A DNA stretch of 64,000 nt from Onstottus_B arcticum. Lineage in GTDB: Bacteria > Acidobacteriota > Blastocatellia > UBA7656. Below the pieces are notes generated by a model, which worked only from the letters and a program-made list of their open reading frames with translations, did not search any database and was not told the DNA's origin. This document shows positions 1 to 9,480 of the stretch, in pieces (the stretch's first letter is position 1; each line of letters starts with the position of its first letter). The stretch is from positions 44,419-108,418 of the forward strand of contig JBBPIE010000025.1 of assembly GCA_038040485.1 (NCBI GenBank). The letters are read 5' to 3'. The translations under genes and the position numbers were made by a program.

Positions 1-1
1 G

Positions 2-466
2 GTACTGCCGGGCGTGCCGTTCGTGTGGCGTCCATGGTCGCCCGCAAGTGAGGTCGAAGAACTCGCACAGTTCGACATAGGCATCATGCCAATGCCGGAT
101 GATCTCTGGACGCGCGGAAAGTGCGCGATGAAGGCTTTGTTGTATATGTCGATGGGTGTGCCGGTGATTTGTTCACCGGTTGGGACGAATCGAGAAGTGA
201 TTGTTCATGGCGGCAATGGCTTGCTTGCTGCGACCCCAGAAGAGTGGGTTGCAAGTCTTGACACCCTTGTGGCCAATCCAGCCGAGCGAGAAAGGCTCGG
301 GGCAGCGGGGAGACAAACAGTCGAAGAGCGTTATTCGAAGGAACACTGCGCCGCCAGCTTCGCTCGTGTTGTTGAGCAGACGATCGAGAGAAAGCGTCCT
401 GTGGCGGGTTATGATCTCTCGGACCCAAAAGCGGTGAGCGAAGAGCGCTCGATGTCGAGGAACTGA
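2..466 (+). CDS. Glycosyltransferase family 4, C-terminal part (cut by window edge)
   Basis: The reading frame is open from the first bases of the window and stops at 464-466, so only the C-terminal ~154 residues are present. They contain the usual second half of a GT-B (GT4) enzyme: an acidic donor-binding region (FDIGIMPMPDD), a helix with KALLYMSMGVPVICSPVGTN, and the closing helix with ERERLGAAGRQTVEERYS. Such enzymes transfer a sugar from a nucleotide-sugar donor to a growing glycan on the cytoplasmic face of the membrane. The downstream polysaccharide genes on the same strand support a role in surface polysaccharide assembly. Donor and acceptor cannot be told. Confidence 0.85.
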   Translation, partial: VLPGVPFVWRPWSPASEVEELAQFDIGIMPMPDDLWTRGKCAMKALLYMSMGVPVICSPVGTNREVIVHGGNGLLAATPEEWVASLDTLVANPAERERLGAAGRQTVEERYSKEHCAASFARVVEQTIERKRPVAGYDLSDPKAVSEERSMSRN

Positions 467-548
467 CGGTACATTCGGCATCTCTTTTTTGAGAAAAGGA
501 TGGACGATCGCGCCGTATTGACGGGAAACAGCAAGCAGAGGAATTTGA

Positions 549-1964
549 ATGCTTGAATCGATGCGCAGCAAGGGAATTATCGCGGTGCTTGGGGTCGCGC
601 TTATCTGGGCCAGCGTGTCGCTGGGCCAGCGCATCTCCTATGCTCCGGATGCGGGGCTAACACTCCTAGTAGCGTTGGTTCCTCCTCTTATCTGCATCTG
701 GATCATACTCAAGGATAAGACGGATCGAGCCTTCCTGTTGCGAATATTCCTACTTGCTATAAGCCTTCGATGGGCCCTTGCACTTGTTATCGACTGGAAG
801 CACCTGCAGCCGTTCTTCGGACCCGATGCCCAAACGTTTGACAATGTGGCGTGGGCGATTTCCGACGTCTGGAAGGGCCTCATTCCTCATAACTCGCCAT
901 TCATGACCGAATACGCCAATCACACCCGGCCGGGCTGGGGGATGTTTTATTATGTAGCGTCGATTTACTACGTGGTGGGTCGCGATCAGCTTCTAATTCA
1001 GTTGATCAACGGCGCCCTGGGAGCGGCTAGCTGTATTACGGTCTATAAGATCGCCCAGATGCTTTACCCCAAAGTGCGGGTGGCCCGCACCGCTGCGTTC
1101 TTAACTGCGGTTTCGCCGTCCATGATTCTTTGGTCTTCGCAAATGATGAAGGACGGACCGATCGTGTTGACTCTAAGCCTCTGCGCGCTTTACACGCTCA
1201 AGCTGCAGGCCAAGTTCGGTGTTAAGAACCTGTTGCTTCTCTTAATCTCTTTGTTCTGCCTGTTCTCGCTGCGCAATTATGCCTTCTACATCATGTTCGC
1301 GGCGGTTGCCCTGGCGTTGCTTCTCACGGGCAAGAGGTTCACTCCGATGCGCTTCATACAGGGAGGAGTGCTTGTTATCGTGATCGGAGGGGCGCTGGCT
1401 TATCTAGGCGCTGGAGAAGTTACCAAGGACACTTTCAACCTGAAGAAGATACAAGCGGGACGTGAGTGGTCTGCGAAGGTTGCCGAGTCGGGCTTTGGCG
1501 GCGATGTTGACATAACGGACCCGCAGGCAGCGCTGGCATTCCTTCCGATCGGCCTGGTTTATGTTCTGTTTGCGCCTTTTCCCTGGATGGTAACCAACGT
1601 GCGACAGCTCATCACCCTTCCCGAGCTGATAGCGTGGTGGCTGCTGGTGCCTATGGTCGTCAAAGGCTTTTGGTACGCTGTAAGACACAGGCTCAAAGAA
1701 TCGTTTGCCATAGTGATCTTCACAGTCGGGCTGACTCTGGTGTACGCACTCTATCAATCAAATGTAGGAACGGCCTACCGGCATCGGGCGCAGCTCTACG
1801 TGTTCTTCTTCATCTTCATCAGTATAGGACTCGACTTGAGACGGAAGGCCAAATTGCTGAGTCGCTCTCGGATGGCATTCGGGCATCCTTCCTTTACCCC
1901 TCTGCAGGCTCCGGTAGCTCCCATCGCTATGACGCGAGGGACCATAGATCCCAGGATGTCATAG
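549..1964 (+). CDS. Polytopic membrane protein, GT39-like (dolichyl-phosphate-mannosyltransferase type)
   Basis: A 471-residue protein with about ten hydrophobic segments starting at residue ~8. An early periplasmic loop contains acidic residues (FFGPDAQTFDN, residues ~93-103), as in GT-C enzymes where an Asp in the first loop is catalytic. A later conserved-looking stretch is WSSQMMKDGPIV. It probably uses a polyprenyl-phosphate sugar, or acts as another membrane component of polysaccharide assembly. It lies between glycosyltransferase and asnB genes on the same strand. The family assignment rests on topology and the loop motif, so function is tentative. Confidence 0.7.
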   Translation: MLESMRSKGIIAVLGVALIWASVSLGQRISYAPDAGLTLLVALVPPLICIWIILKDKTDRAFLLRIFLLAISLRWALALVIDWKHLQPFFGPDAQTFDNVAWAISDVWKGLIPHNSPFMTEYANHTRPGWGMFYYVASIYYVVGRDQLLIQLINGALGAASCITVYKIAQMLYPKVRVARTAAFLTAVSPSMILWSSQMMKDGPIVLTLSLCALYTLKLQAKFGVKNLLLLLISLFCLFSLRNYAFYIMFAAVALALLLTGKRFTPMRFIQGGVLVIVIGGALAYLGAGEVTKDTFNLKKIQAGREWSAKVAESGFGGDVDITDPQAALAFLPIGLVYVLFAPFPWMVTNVRQLITLPELIAWWLLVPMVVKGFWYAVRHRLKESFAIVIFTVGLTLVYALYQSNVGTAYRHRAQLYVFFFIFISIGLDLRRKAKLLSRSRMAFGHPSFTPLQAPVAPIAMTRGTIDPRMS

Positions 1965-1981
1965 GGGCACAAGCAAAAAGC

Positions 1982-3904
1982 ATGTGTGGAATCGTCGGAA
2001 CGGTGAATCTTGGCGGGTTGCCGGTGGATCAAGCGGTGCTTCGCCGCATGTGCGATGCGATCGTTCATCGCGGGCCGGACGACGAAGGCTATTACACGTC
2101 CGGTGGTGAAAGTGGTTCTGGCAGCCGGTTCGAGGGAGACGCTCGAGTGGGGCTCGGCATGCGTCGGCTTTCGATCATCGACCTTGCGACAGGCAAGCAG
2201 CCGATTCACAACGAAGACAAGACAGTCTGGGTCGTGCTGAACGGAGAGATCTACAACTATCCGGAATTGCGAGCCGGGCTCGAGTCTCGCGGTCACAGCT
2301 TCTACACCAACTCCGATACGGAAGCCATCGTGCACGCTTACGAAGAATACGGCACTAGCGTGCCGAAGTATCTTCGAGGAATGTTTGCGTTTGCGCTGTG
2401 GGACGTAAACCGCCAGCAGTTGCTGTTAGCCCGGGACCGCGTTGGCAAGAAGCCGCTACTCTATTCGCAGATCGGGAGCAAGTTGATCTTCGCCTCGGAG
2501 TTTCAGGCGATGCTTGCCCACCCCGACGTGCCGCGTGAAGTCAACACTGAAGCGCTGTCCGACTATCTGTCGTTCATGTGCGTGCCCGCGCCGCATACTG
2601 CTTTTCGCCACATTCACAAGCTCGAGCCGGGTCACACGCTGATCTGGGAAAACGGCGAATCTAAGACCGAGCGCTACTGGTCGCTCGACTTCAAGAACAA
2701 AACTGATCTCGGCGAGAAGGAGGCCGGCGAGCGGGCGATCGAATTGCTTCGCGACGCAGTTCGAGTCCGGTTGATGTCGGATGTGCCGCTGGGTGCGTTT
2801 CTTTCCGGCGGCATAGACTCGAGTGCGGTGGTCGCGTTAATGAGCGAGCTGTCCAGCGAACGGGTCAAGACCTTCTCGATTGGGTTTGACGAAAAGGACT
2901 TCAGCGAGATTGGACACGCCCGGCGAGTCGCCCAACGCTTTGGTACGGACCATCACGAATTTGTGGTGCGCCCGAATGCTGTTGACGTGCTGCCGACCCT
3001 TGTGAGGCACTATGGCGAGCCTTACGCGGATTCGTCGGCGATACCCACCTATTACCTTGCAAAGATGACGCGGCAGCACGTGACTGTTGCGTTGAATGGC
3101 GACGGCGGCGATGAGTGCTTCGCGGGCTACGAGCGATACGCGGCAATGAGACTCGGCGAGCGCTATGCCAAGCTGCCTCGGCTCTTCAGAAAGCACGTCG
3201 TGGAACCGGCCATCGGAGCCATTCCTGGAGCTGGTGCCTCGAGGTCGCGGATAGGGAAGGCGCGGCGGTTTCTTGACGTGGTTGGCCGTCCTACCAGCGA
3301 GCGTTATCTGAGATGGACGAGCGTTTTCAACGACGAGATGAAGGCGGAACTGTACACCCGCGAGTTTCTCGCTGAGACAGCTCACGCGAACGCAATTCGG
3401 TTTGTGCAGCCGTGGTTTTCGGGAAATGGCGAGATCGAAGTAGTGGATCGCGCCTTGATGGCCGATACGCTCAACTACTTGCCGAACGATCTGCTGGTCA
3501 AAGTTGATATCGCGACTATGGCGGTGTCGCTCGAGGCGCGCTCCCCGTTTCTCGACCACCACGTTATGGAGTTTGCGGCTTCGTTGCCTGCGAGCTTCAA
3601 ACTTCGAGGTCTGACCACGAAGTACCTCCTGAAGAACGCGCTGCGAGGTCTTGTGCCACAGGAGAACCTGACTCGGAGCAAGATGGGTTTTGGTGTTCCA
3701 ATCGGGCACTGGTTCCGCGCGGAGCTGAAGGGATTCCTTCGCGACACGGTTCTGGGTGAGCGGGCGCTGAGGCGCGGTTACTTCAAAGCCGAAGCAGTTG
3801 AGCGGCTTGTTGATGAGCACACCAGCGGGCGGCGAGACTACGCGCATCAACTCTGGACGCTGCTGATGCTCGAATTGTGGCACCAGGAGTTTATTGGGGA
3901 GTAG
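1982..3904 (+). CDS. asnB: Asparagine synthase (glutamine-hydrolysing)
   Basis: A 640-residue AsnB. It opens with MCGIVGTV, so Cys2 is free to be the N-terminal nucleophile of the glutaminase domain (residues ~2-210). The synthetase domain carries the ATP-binding PP-loop SGGIDSSAV at residues ~275-283. The ATG at 1982 is chosen because the mature enzyme must begin with Met-Cys. The enzyme converts Asp, Gln and ATP to Asn, Glu and AMP. AsnB homologues inside polysaccharide loci often amidate sugar carboxylates or other acids, so the true substrate here may be a glycan precursor. The intact Cys2 glutaminase argues against a lasso-peptide cyclase. Confidence 0.93.
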   Translation: MCGIVGTVNLGGLPVDQAVLRRMCDAIVHRGPDDEGYYTSGGESGSGSRFEGDARVGLGMRRLSIIDLATGKQPIHNEDKTVWVVLNGEIYNYPELRAGLESRGHSFYTNSDTEAIVHAYEEYGTSVPKYLRGMFAFALWDVNRQQLLLARDRVGKKPLLYSQIGSKLIFASEFQAMLAHPDVPREVNTEALSDYLSFMCVPAPHTAFRHIHKLEPGHTLIWENGESKTERYWSLDFKNKTDLGEKEAGERAIELLRDAVRVRLMSDVPLGAFLSGGIDSSAVVALMSELSSERVKTFSIGFDEKDFSEIGHARRVAQRFGTDHHEFVVRPNAVDVLPTLVRHYGEPYADSSAIPTYYLAKMTRQHVTVALNGDGGDECFAGYERYAAMRLGERYAKLPRLFRKHVVEPAIGAIPGAGASRSRIGKARRFLDVVGRPTSERYLRWTSVFNDEMKAELYTREFLAETAHANAIRFVQPWFSGNGEIEVVDRALMADTLNYLPNDLLVKVDIATMAVSLEARSPFLDHHVMEFAASLPASFKLRGLTTKYLLKNALRGLVPQENLTRSKMGFGVPIGHWFRAELKGFLRDTVLGERALRRGYFKAEAVERLVDEHTSGRRDYAHQLWTLLMLELWHQEFIGE

Positions 3905-3914
3905 GTTGCACTCT

Positions 3915-5582
3915 ATGACATCGGCAAGAACTAATCCGCGATCATCGGTTGATGAGTTAGCTCGACGCGTTCTAGCGGAGAACCGCGTCGCGGTCTTCAT
4001 CGTGGCTTACAATGCAGAAAATCACATCGAGAAAGTGCTTCAGCGCATACCGGCGTGGGTTGCCGAAGGCCTCGTCGAGATTTACGTCATCGATGATCAC
4101 TCCACCGATAACACCGTAGCGGCGGCAGAGGGTTTCGCCTGGCCAGAAGAATACGCGCCATTGCGGATCTACCGTACGCCATACAATCAGGGCTACGGCG
4201 GCAACCAGAGATTGGGATATCTCTACGCGATCGATCACGGTTACGATATTGTGGTTCTACTTCACGGCGACGGCCAATACGCGCCCGAAGCCCTTCCAGA
4301 CATTCTCGCGCCGTACGCCGAGGGCGCGCACGCAGTGTTCGGTAGCCGTTTCATTAGACGTATTGATGCGATCAAAGGCGGAATGCCGCTCTACAAGTGG
4401 ATTGGCAACCGAATCTTGACGAAGGCGCAAAACGCGATCCTGGGAACGGAAATGTCGGAGATGCACAGCGGTTACCGCTCCTACCGGATTGCTGCGCTAA
4501 AGCAGATCCCCTTCGCCAGCAACAGTCTCGGCTTTGACTTCGACGCCGACATCATCGTTCAACTCCATGCTGCCGGGTTGCATGTCACGGAGGTCCCGAT
4601 TCCGACTTACTATGGCGACGAGATTTGCCATGTGAACGGCGTGCAGTACGCTTACCAGTGCCTAAAGACGACCCTCAAATATCGGCTTATGCAATTCGAG
4701 ATCTTCTACGACCCGAAGTTCGACATCCGACGTGACGACAAGCATCACTACACGACAAAGGTCCAGCCTACCTCGCTGCACTATTTTGTTCGAAACCTGC
4801 CGTTGGAGCCCGGCACGAGTTTGATTGATGTCGGCGGCGGGCATGGCGACCCGGTCAGCAAAGCGCTGGCCGAGCGCGGGATCGAGGTAACGTGTATTGA
4901 TCAGTGCGCCGATGGCGAGGGTCTTACGATCAAGCTTTTGCAGGTTGATCTTGACGCGCCTTGGGAGCAACAGTTTGAAGCAAAGCAATATGACACAGCG
5001 GTTGCGCTCGACGTGTTGGAACATCTGAAATCGCCAGAGCAAGGTATAGCGGAGATCTTTCGCCACTTGCGGAGCGGGGGAAAACTTTACGCGAGTACGG
5101 GCAACGTAGCGTTTCTACCCCTCCGATTTGCGTTGCTGGTGGGGTGGTTTAACTACGGACGGCGTGGCATCTTGGACCTGACGCACCGACGCTTGTTCAC
5201 AGCAGCTTCCTTTTGGCGACTATGCAAGAACGGGGGCTTCCGAGTTGACCGGCTGATCGGCTTCGGGCCGCCGATAAGCGATCTGTCCGGGCGTCAGTCG
5301 CGTTGGCTCAACACGATGGACAGGTTGATGGCGTGGTTTGCGCGACGGTGGCCGACGCTTTTTGCTTATCAAGTCCTGATTGAATGCACACGGACTGATT
5401 CACCTGAAGATCTGATGCGGCAAGTCTTCCCTCATGCGAAGCTCGGCAGCCGCGAACCATTGAAGACCAAGGTACTGCCACGGCAAAGCGAGCTCTTGGG
5501 TTCGACGAGGTACGAAACGCAACGAATCAAGCCCTTGGAGAGAGTTCCTCGAAACGTGACTGAAAGACATGGGGCGAGTTGA
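3915..5582 (+). CDS. Bifunctional GT2 glycosyltransferase / SAM-dependent methyltransferase
   Basis: A 555-residue fusion. Residues ~25-270 form a family 2 glycosyltransferase: VAVFIVAYNAENHIEKVL, then VIDDHSTDNT (nucleotide-sugar site), then LLHGDGQYAPEAL (DxD-like). Residues ~300-470 form a class I methyltransferase: SLIDVGGGHGDPV (motif I), TAVALDVLEHLKSPEQ, and LRSGGKLYASTGN. The ATG at 3915 is preferred to a TTG 21 bases upstream that overlaps asnB. The fusion suggests one polypeptide adds a sugar (or makes a polyprenyl-phosphate sugar) and methylates a linked product. It sits between asnB and a GT39-like gene, with the next ATG immediately after its stop. Confidence 0.85.
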   Translation: MTSARTNPRSSVDELARRVLAENRVAVFIVAYNAENHIEKVLQRIPAWVAEGLVEIYVIDDHSTDNTVAAAEGFAWPEEYAPLRIYRTPYNQGYGGNQRLGYLYAIDHGYDIVVLLHGDGQYAPEALPDILAPYAEGAHAVFGSRFIRRIDAIKGGMPLYKWIGNRILTKAQNAILGTEMSEMHSGYRSYRIAALKQIPFASNSLGFDFDADIIVQLHAAGLHVTEVPIPTYYGDEICHVNGVQYAYQCLKTTLKYRLMQFEIFYDPKFDIRRDDKHHYTTKVQPTSLHYFVRNLPLEPGTSLIDVGGGHGDPVSKALAERGIEVTCIDQCADGEGLTIKLLQVDLDAPWEQQFEAKQYDTAVALDVLEHLKSPEQGIAEIFRHLRSGGKLYASTGNVAFLPLRFALLVGWFNYGRRGILDLTHRRLFTAASFWRLCKNGGFRVDRLIGFGPPISDLSGRQSRWLNTMDRLMAWFARRWPTLFAYQVLIECTRTDSPEDLMRQVFPHAKLGSREPLKTKVLPRQSELLGSTRYETQRIKPLERVPRNVTERHGAS

Positions 5583-6878
5583 ATGCGAAAAATAGTTTTC
5601 CGCGCGCCTAGTGGTCCGTGGTTTTACCTATTGCTGGCCGTACTAGTCTTTGCAGCCGCCTCCGTCTGTCTAATGTTGTTCGGGCCCCTCACAGGCGATT
5701 CGGCTAGATATCTGAGACTTGCGGGTAATTTAGCGTCCGGACAAGGTTTTTCGGCGGCCACCGAGCCACCGTATTATCCGGAGGTGTTTCGCGCCCCCCT
5801 TTATCCACTCTTTCTGTCGATACTTCTGCGCTTCGGACTCGGGATCCTCGCCATCATCATTCTGCAAGTAGCGCTTTACCTGAGTGCGACCATCATCGCA
5901 GGCAAAATTGCGCTGGTTTTGACGGGGAATCGAATGGTGGCTGCCGTTTCATCACTGATGCTAGCTGGTTACCTGCCACTGGTTCATTGGGTTGCGGCAA
6001 TCACGACGGAATCATTGTGTACTGCTCTATTTTGTTTGTGTTGCTGGCTCTTCCTCACTTTCATCAAGACGCCTTCGTGGAAACGAGTCGTGCTGCTCGG
6101 GCTGACATTAGTAGCGCTCTTTCTGACAAGAACTACTTACATCGTGGTTTTCCCCCTCGTCATTGGGTTTAGCTTCTTACTTTTCCACAAACGCAAGACG
6201 ATTGCCTACTCCGCAGTTCTCACGTTGTTGATTTGTTTGCCGGCTGGAGCGTGGATCTTTCGGAACCTTGCGGTCATCCCAGGAGGCTCATCTCCTTTCG
6301 GCGTCGGCTCCGGCATGGCTCTATTTGTGGGTTCAGTTGAGGTCCAAGAGCCGGACATTGGGAAGCGGAACTGGATAATGGACTACCCAGATTTCGTCGT
6401 CGTTCACGGCGGTGCTGAGCCTGCCTCGATTGTTGCGGCTGATCAGCAATTGCGACGTGAAGCTATGTCGATAATACGTGCGCGCTGGGCTGACTACCTC
6501 AAGCGTACGGCTCTACTCGTTGCCTTCCGCCAATGGGTGGAGGTTTATGACCCGCACCTCCCTGGACTGGTGCTTTGGGCAGTGACCGGAATTTCGAGCG
6601 CGATGCTCATTTTGGCATACAGCGGAATCTTGATGACGATTAATCGCTGGCGAATGACATTGCCGTTGGTACTGCTAAGCTTCAGCGTTGCAACAGCTCA
6701 CGCGATCTTTGCAAACGAAGCGCGCTACACCGCCCCTGTGCGGCCTGTTCTCTATGTCTTCTCCGCTATTGCAATTTGCCGCGTCATCGAATGGGCAATT
6801 CAATTGAAGGCCACCAGGTCGAGTCAGGTTGTTATGGAGAGAGCCGCGAGCGTAGCGCCTCAAAAGGATTCGGTATGA
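5583..6878 (+). CDS. GT39-like integral membrane glycosyltransferase
   Basis: A 431-residue membrane protein whose ATG directly follows the previous stop. The first loop has FGPLTGDSARYLRLAGNLASG, in which the Asp of GDS matches the catalytic Asp of ArnT/PMT-type GT-C enzymes. PPYYPEVFRAPLYPLFLSIL is typical of the same group. About nine further hydrophobic segments follow. Expected role: transfer of a sugar from a polyprenyl-phosphate carrier on the periplasmic side. The GT2 gene that overlaps its end would be a natural source of such a carrier-linked sugar. Substrate is unknown. Confidence 0.8.
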   Translation: MRKIVFRAPSGPWFYLLLAVLVFAAASVCLMLFGPLTGDSARYLRLAGNLASGQGFSAATEPPYYPEVFRAPLYPLFLSILLRFGLGILAIIILQVALYLSATIIAGKIALVLTGNRMVAAVSSLMLAGYLPLVHWVAAITTESLCTALFCLCCWLFLTFIKTPSWKRVVLLGLTLVALFLTRTTYIVVFPLVIGFSFLLFHKRKTIAYSAVLTLLICLPAGAWIFRNLAVIPGGSSPFGVGSGMALFVGSVEVQEPDIGKRNWIMDYPDFVVVHGGAEPASIVAADQQLRREAMSIIRARWADYLKRTALLVAFRQWVEVYDPHLPGLVLWAVTGISSAMLILAYSGILMTINRWRMTLPLVLLSFSVATAHAIFANEARYTAPVRPVLYVFSAIAICRVIEWAIQLKATRSSQVVMERAASVAPQKDSV

Positions 6879-8083
6879 CGCCTCAAACCGATCTGAATGT
6901 TCAATACACAGTGAATCAGGTGCTTGTGAGCGACACTCCTCTTGAGCTGTCAATCGTGATGCCGTGCCTGAACGAGGCGGAGACCATAGGGACGTGCATC
7001 AAGAAGGCGCAACAATCGTTACGCGAACTCGGCGTCGTCGGTGAAGTGGTGATTGCCGACAACGGCAGCACGGATGGATCCCAACAGATTGCAGCGGAGC
7101 TGGGAGCACGCGTGGTCCTCGTTTCGGAGAAAGGATACGGCAACGCCTTGATGGCTGGGATAACGGCCGCGTCGGGGCGGTACGTGATAATGGGTGATGC
7201 GGACGACAGCTATGACTTCACGGATCTCGGTTCATTCCTGGAACGATTGCGGGCTGGCTATGATCTGGTTATGGGGAATCGCTTTGAAGGCGGCATCAAG
7301 CCGGGGGCGATGTCAGTCTTACACCGGTACCTTGGCAACCCGGTACTGAGTGGCATTGGGCGTCTGTTCTTCGACAGTGCGTGCAGAGACTTTCACTGCG
7401 GGCTGCGTGGATTCAACAGAGTCGGAATCATCGCCCTTGACTTGAGGACAACAGGAATGGAGTTTGCCAGCGAGATGGTGGTCCGGGCGAGTCTCTCGCG
7501 GATGAGAATCACGGAAGTGCCTACGACTCTTTCACGCGACGGACGAAGCCGCCCGCCGCACCTTCGGAGCTGGCGGGACGGTTGGCGACATCTTAGATTT
7601 CTATTGCTCTACAGTCCGCGATGGCTGTTCCTTTATCCGGGCGCGGTGCTGATGTTGCTGGGTCTGGCGATCGGTGCGGCGCTGCTGCCGGGACCGCGTT
7701 CGGTAGGGGGAGTCACCCTGGACGTCCATACTCTGCTTTACGCCGCGCTCGCCGTCATTATGGGATTTCAAGCCATTAGCTTCGCCGTATGCACGAAAGT
7801 TTTTGCTATAAGCGAGGGCTTGCTGCCGGAAGATCCGCGGCTAACTCGCGCATTCCGCATTATCACATTGGAAGTGGGATTGATCGTCGGTCTCACGCTC
7901 ATAGTGCTGGGGACACTTGTATCCGTCTATGCATTTAGCGCTTGGCGGGCTGTGGCTTTTGGGCCGCTCGAACCGGTGCGGGAGCTGCGGTTTGTTATTC
8001 CTGCGGCGACATCGCTTACTCTGGGATTTCAGGTGGTGCTGACCAGCTTCTTTCTAAGCGTATTGGGTCTAAAGCGAAGATAA
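6875..8083 (+). CDS. GT2 glycosyltransferase (DPM1/polyprenyl-phosphate sugar synthase type)
   Basis: A 402-residue protein starting at an ATG that overlaps the previous stop (ATGA), which indicates translational coupling. The catalytic GT-A domain has LSIVMPCLNEAETIGTCIKKA, VIADNGSTDGS and IMGDADDSYDF (DxD), residues ~25-250. It is followed by hydrophobic segments (LFLYPGAVLMLLGLAIGAALL and three more). This layout is typical of membrane-anchored synthases of polyprenyl-phosphate glucose or mannose. Coupling to the GT39-like gene upstream fits a donor-maker/donor-user pair. An alternative is a direct transferase. Confidence 0.88.
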   Translation: MTPQTDLNVQYTVNQVLVSDTPLELSIVMPCLNEAETIGTCIKKAQQSLRELGVVGEVVIADNGSTDGSQQIAAELGARVVLVSEKGYGNALMAGITAASGRYVIMGDADDSYDFTDLGSFLERLRAGYDLVMGNRFEGGIKPGAMSVLHRYLGNPVLSGIGRLFFDSACRDFHCGLRGFNRVGIIALDLRTTGMEFASEMVVRASLSRMRITEVPTTLSRDGRSRPPHLRSWRDGWRHLRFLLLYSPRWLFLYPGAVLMLLGLAIGAALLPGPRSVGGVTLDVHTLLYAALAVIMGFQAISFAVCTKVFAISEGLLPEDPRLTRAFRIITLEVGLIVGLTLIVLGTLVSVYAFSAWRAVAFGPLEPVRELRFVIPAATSLTLGFQVVLTSFFLSVLGLKRR

Positions 8084-9480
8084 TGGCGCCACCCTTCATC
8101 ATGAACAACGCCGTGGGGGCATATTCGTTGTCGAAACGCTTCATGTCGCGACGCCGCGACAACGAAATTCAATCAAGCGATAGCCAGGTCAGAGTCGTGC
8201 GCATCATTGACCGGCTAAACATCGGCGGTCCAGCGAAACACGTCGTGTGGCTGACGGCTGGACTTGCGGCTGATAGCTTTGAAACGACACTCATTGTCGG
8301 TACAGTCCCTGAAGGCGAAGGCGACATGGGATACTTCGCCAGCCGCGCCGGCGTAGAGCCGGTTGTAATAAGTGAAATGTCCCGCGAGTTGAGCCTGCGA
8401 GATGCGCTTGTCGTCTGGAAGCTCTTTAGGCAATTCCGGCAGATCAAGCCACAGATCATTCACACTCACAAGGCAAAGGCAGGCGCGGTAGGCCGGTTGG
8501 CGGCGGCGCTCTACAAATGGCTCACGCCGTCCGCGCTTCTGCTTCGGCCGCGCGGCTGCCGTATCGTGCACACGTTTCACGGGCACATCTTTCATAGCTA
8601 CTACGGTCCGCTGAAGACCCGCTTGTTCATATTGATCGAACGATTCCTGGCGAGATTCTGCACGGACCAAATTGTGGTCATCAGCGAGCAACAGCGTCGT
8701 GAGATTTGCGAGACGTATCGCATCGGCCGCCCGGCGCAGTTCCGAGTCGTCCCGTTGGGAGTGGACCTCGAGGAGTTTGGCGACCGCCAGGGCGCGTTCC
8801 GAGAAGACCTGGGTATCGGGCCCGATGAGATGGCGGTCGGCATCGTGGGCCGGTTGTGTGAGGTGAAGAATCACGCGATGTTGCTTGAAGTTGCCGCGCG
8901 GATGGCCCAGGAGCCAACAGAGCTAGCGCGACCCGTTCGGTTCGTCGTCATCGGAGACGGTCACCTTCGGGCGGCTCTTGAGCGGCAGGCGCGCGACCTC
9001 TCGATTGCGGACCGCGTGTTGTTTGCGGGATTTCGTGAAGATGTAACATCTAACTATGCAGATTTGGACGTGGTTGTGCTAACATCGCTGAACGAAGGAA
9101 CGCCCCTGACTCTGATCGAAGCGATGGCCTGCGGCAGAGCCGTCGTTTCAACAGAGGTCGGCGGAGTTGTAGATGTGATGGGCGAGCGCCGCGAGGCCCG
9201 GGATGGTTTCGCCATCTGGGACCACGGCGTGACCGCGCCGAGCCAGGACGTGGAAGCGTTCGCTCGTGCGCTCCGCTTCATGATCGAGCGTCCGGAGCTT
9301 TGCCGGGAGATGGGCGAGCGCGGACGCGCTTTCGTCAGCATGCGATTGTCGAAAGAGCGATTGGTCAGCGACGTCGAAGAAGTTTATCGCGGGTTGCTGG
9401 GGATCGAATACAAGAAGGCCCCTGTGCCCAGCGCCGAAGCGCTGATCCAATCTTTAGTGGGAAAGGAAAGCAGGAAATGA
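8083..9480 (+). CDS. Glycosyltransferase family 4
   Basis: A 465-residue GT-B enzyme. The N-terminal domain carries RVVRIIDRLNIGGPAKHVVWL, the usual GG(P/A) acceptor-side motif, and HTHKAKAGAVGRLAA. The C-terminal domain has VGIVGRLCEVKNHAMLL and the donor-binding EGTPLTLIEAMACGRAVVSTEVGG, ending in a helix with MGERGRAFVS. The ATG at 8083 shares its A with the TAA of the preceding gene; a second ATG lies six codons later. It probably adds one sugar to a lipid-linked oligosaccharide in the cytoplasm. The next gene overlaps its stop codon. Confidence 0.9.
   Translation: MAPPFIMNNAVGAYSLSKRFMSRRRDNEIQSSDSQVRVVRIIDRLNIGGPAKHVVWLTAGLAADSFETTLIVGTVPEGEGDMGYFASRAGVEPVVISEMSRELSLRDALVVWKLFRQFRQIKPQIIHTHKAKAGAVGRLAAALYKWLTPSALLLRPRGCRIVHTFHGHIFHSYYGPLKTRLFILIERFLARFCTDQIVVISEQQRREICETYRIGRPAQFRVVPLGVDLEEFGDRQGAFREDLGIGPDEMAVGIVGRLCEVKNHAMLLEVAARMAQEPTELARPVRFVVIGDGHLRAALERQARDLSIADRVLFAGFREDVTSNYADLDVVVLTSLNEGTPLTLIEAMACGRAVVSTEVGGVVDVMGERREARDGFAIWDHGVTAPSQDVEAFARALRFMIERPELCREMGERGRAFVSMRLSKERLVSDVEEVYRGLLGIEYKKAPVPSAEALIQSLVGKESRK

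Noticed and set aside
2837..4000. Long minus-strand open frame (387 codons) opposite asnB.
   Set aside because: It is antisense to a clear asnB frame, Arg/His-rich, with no family features.
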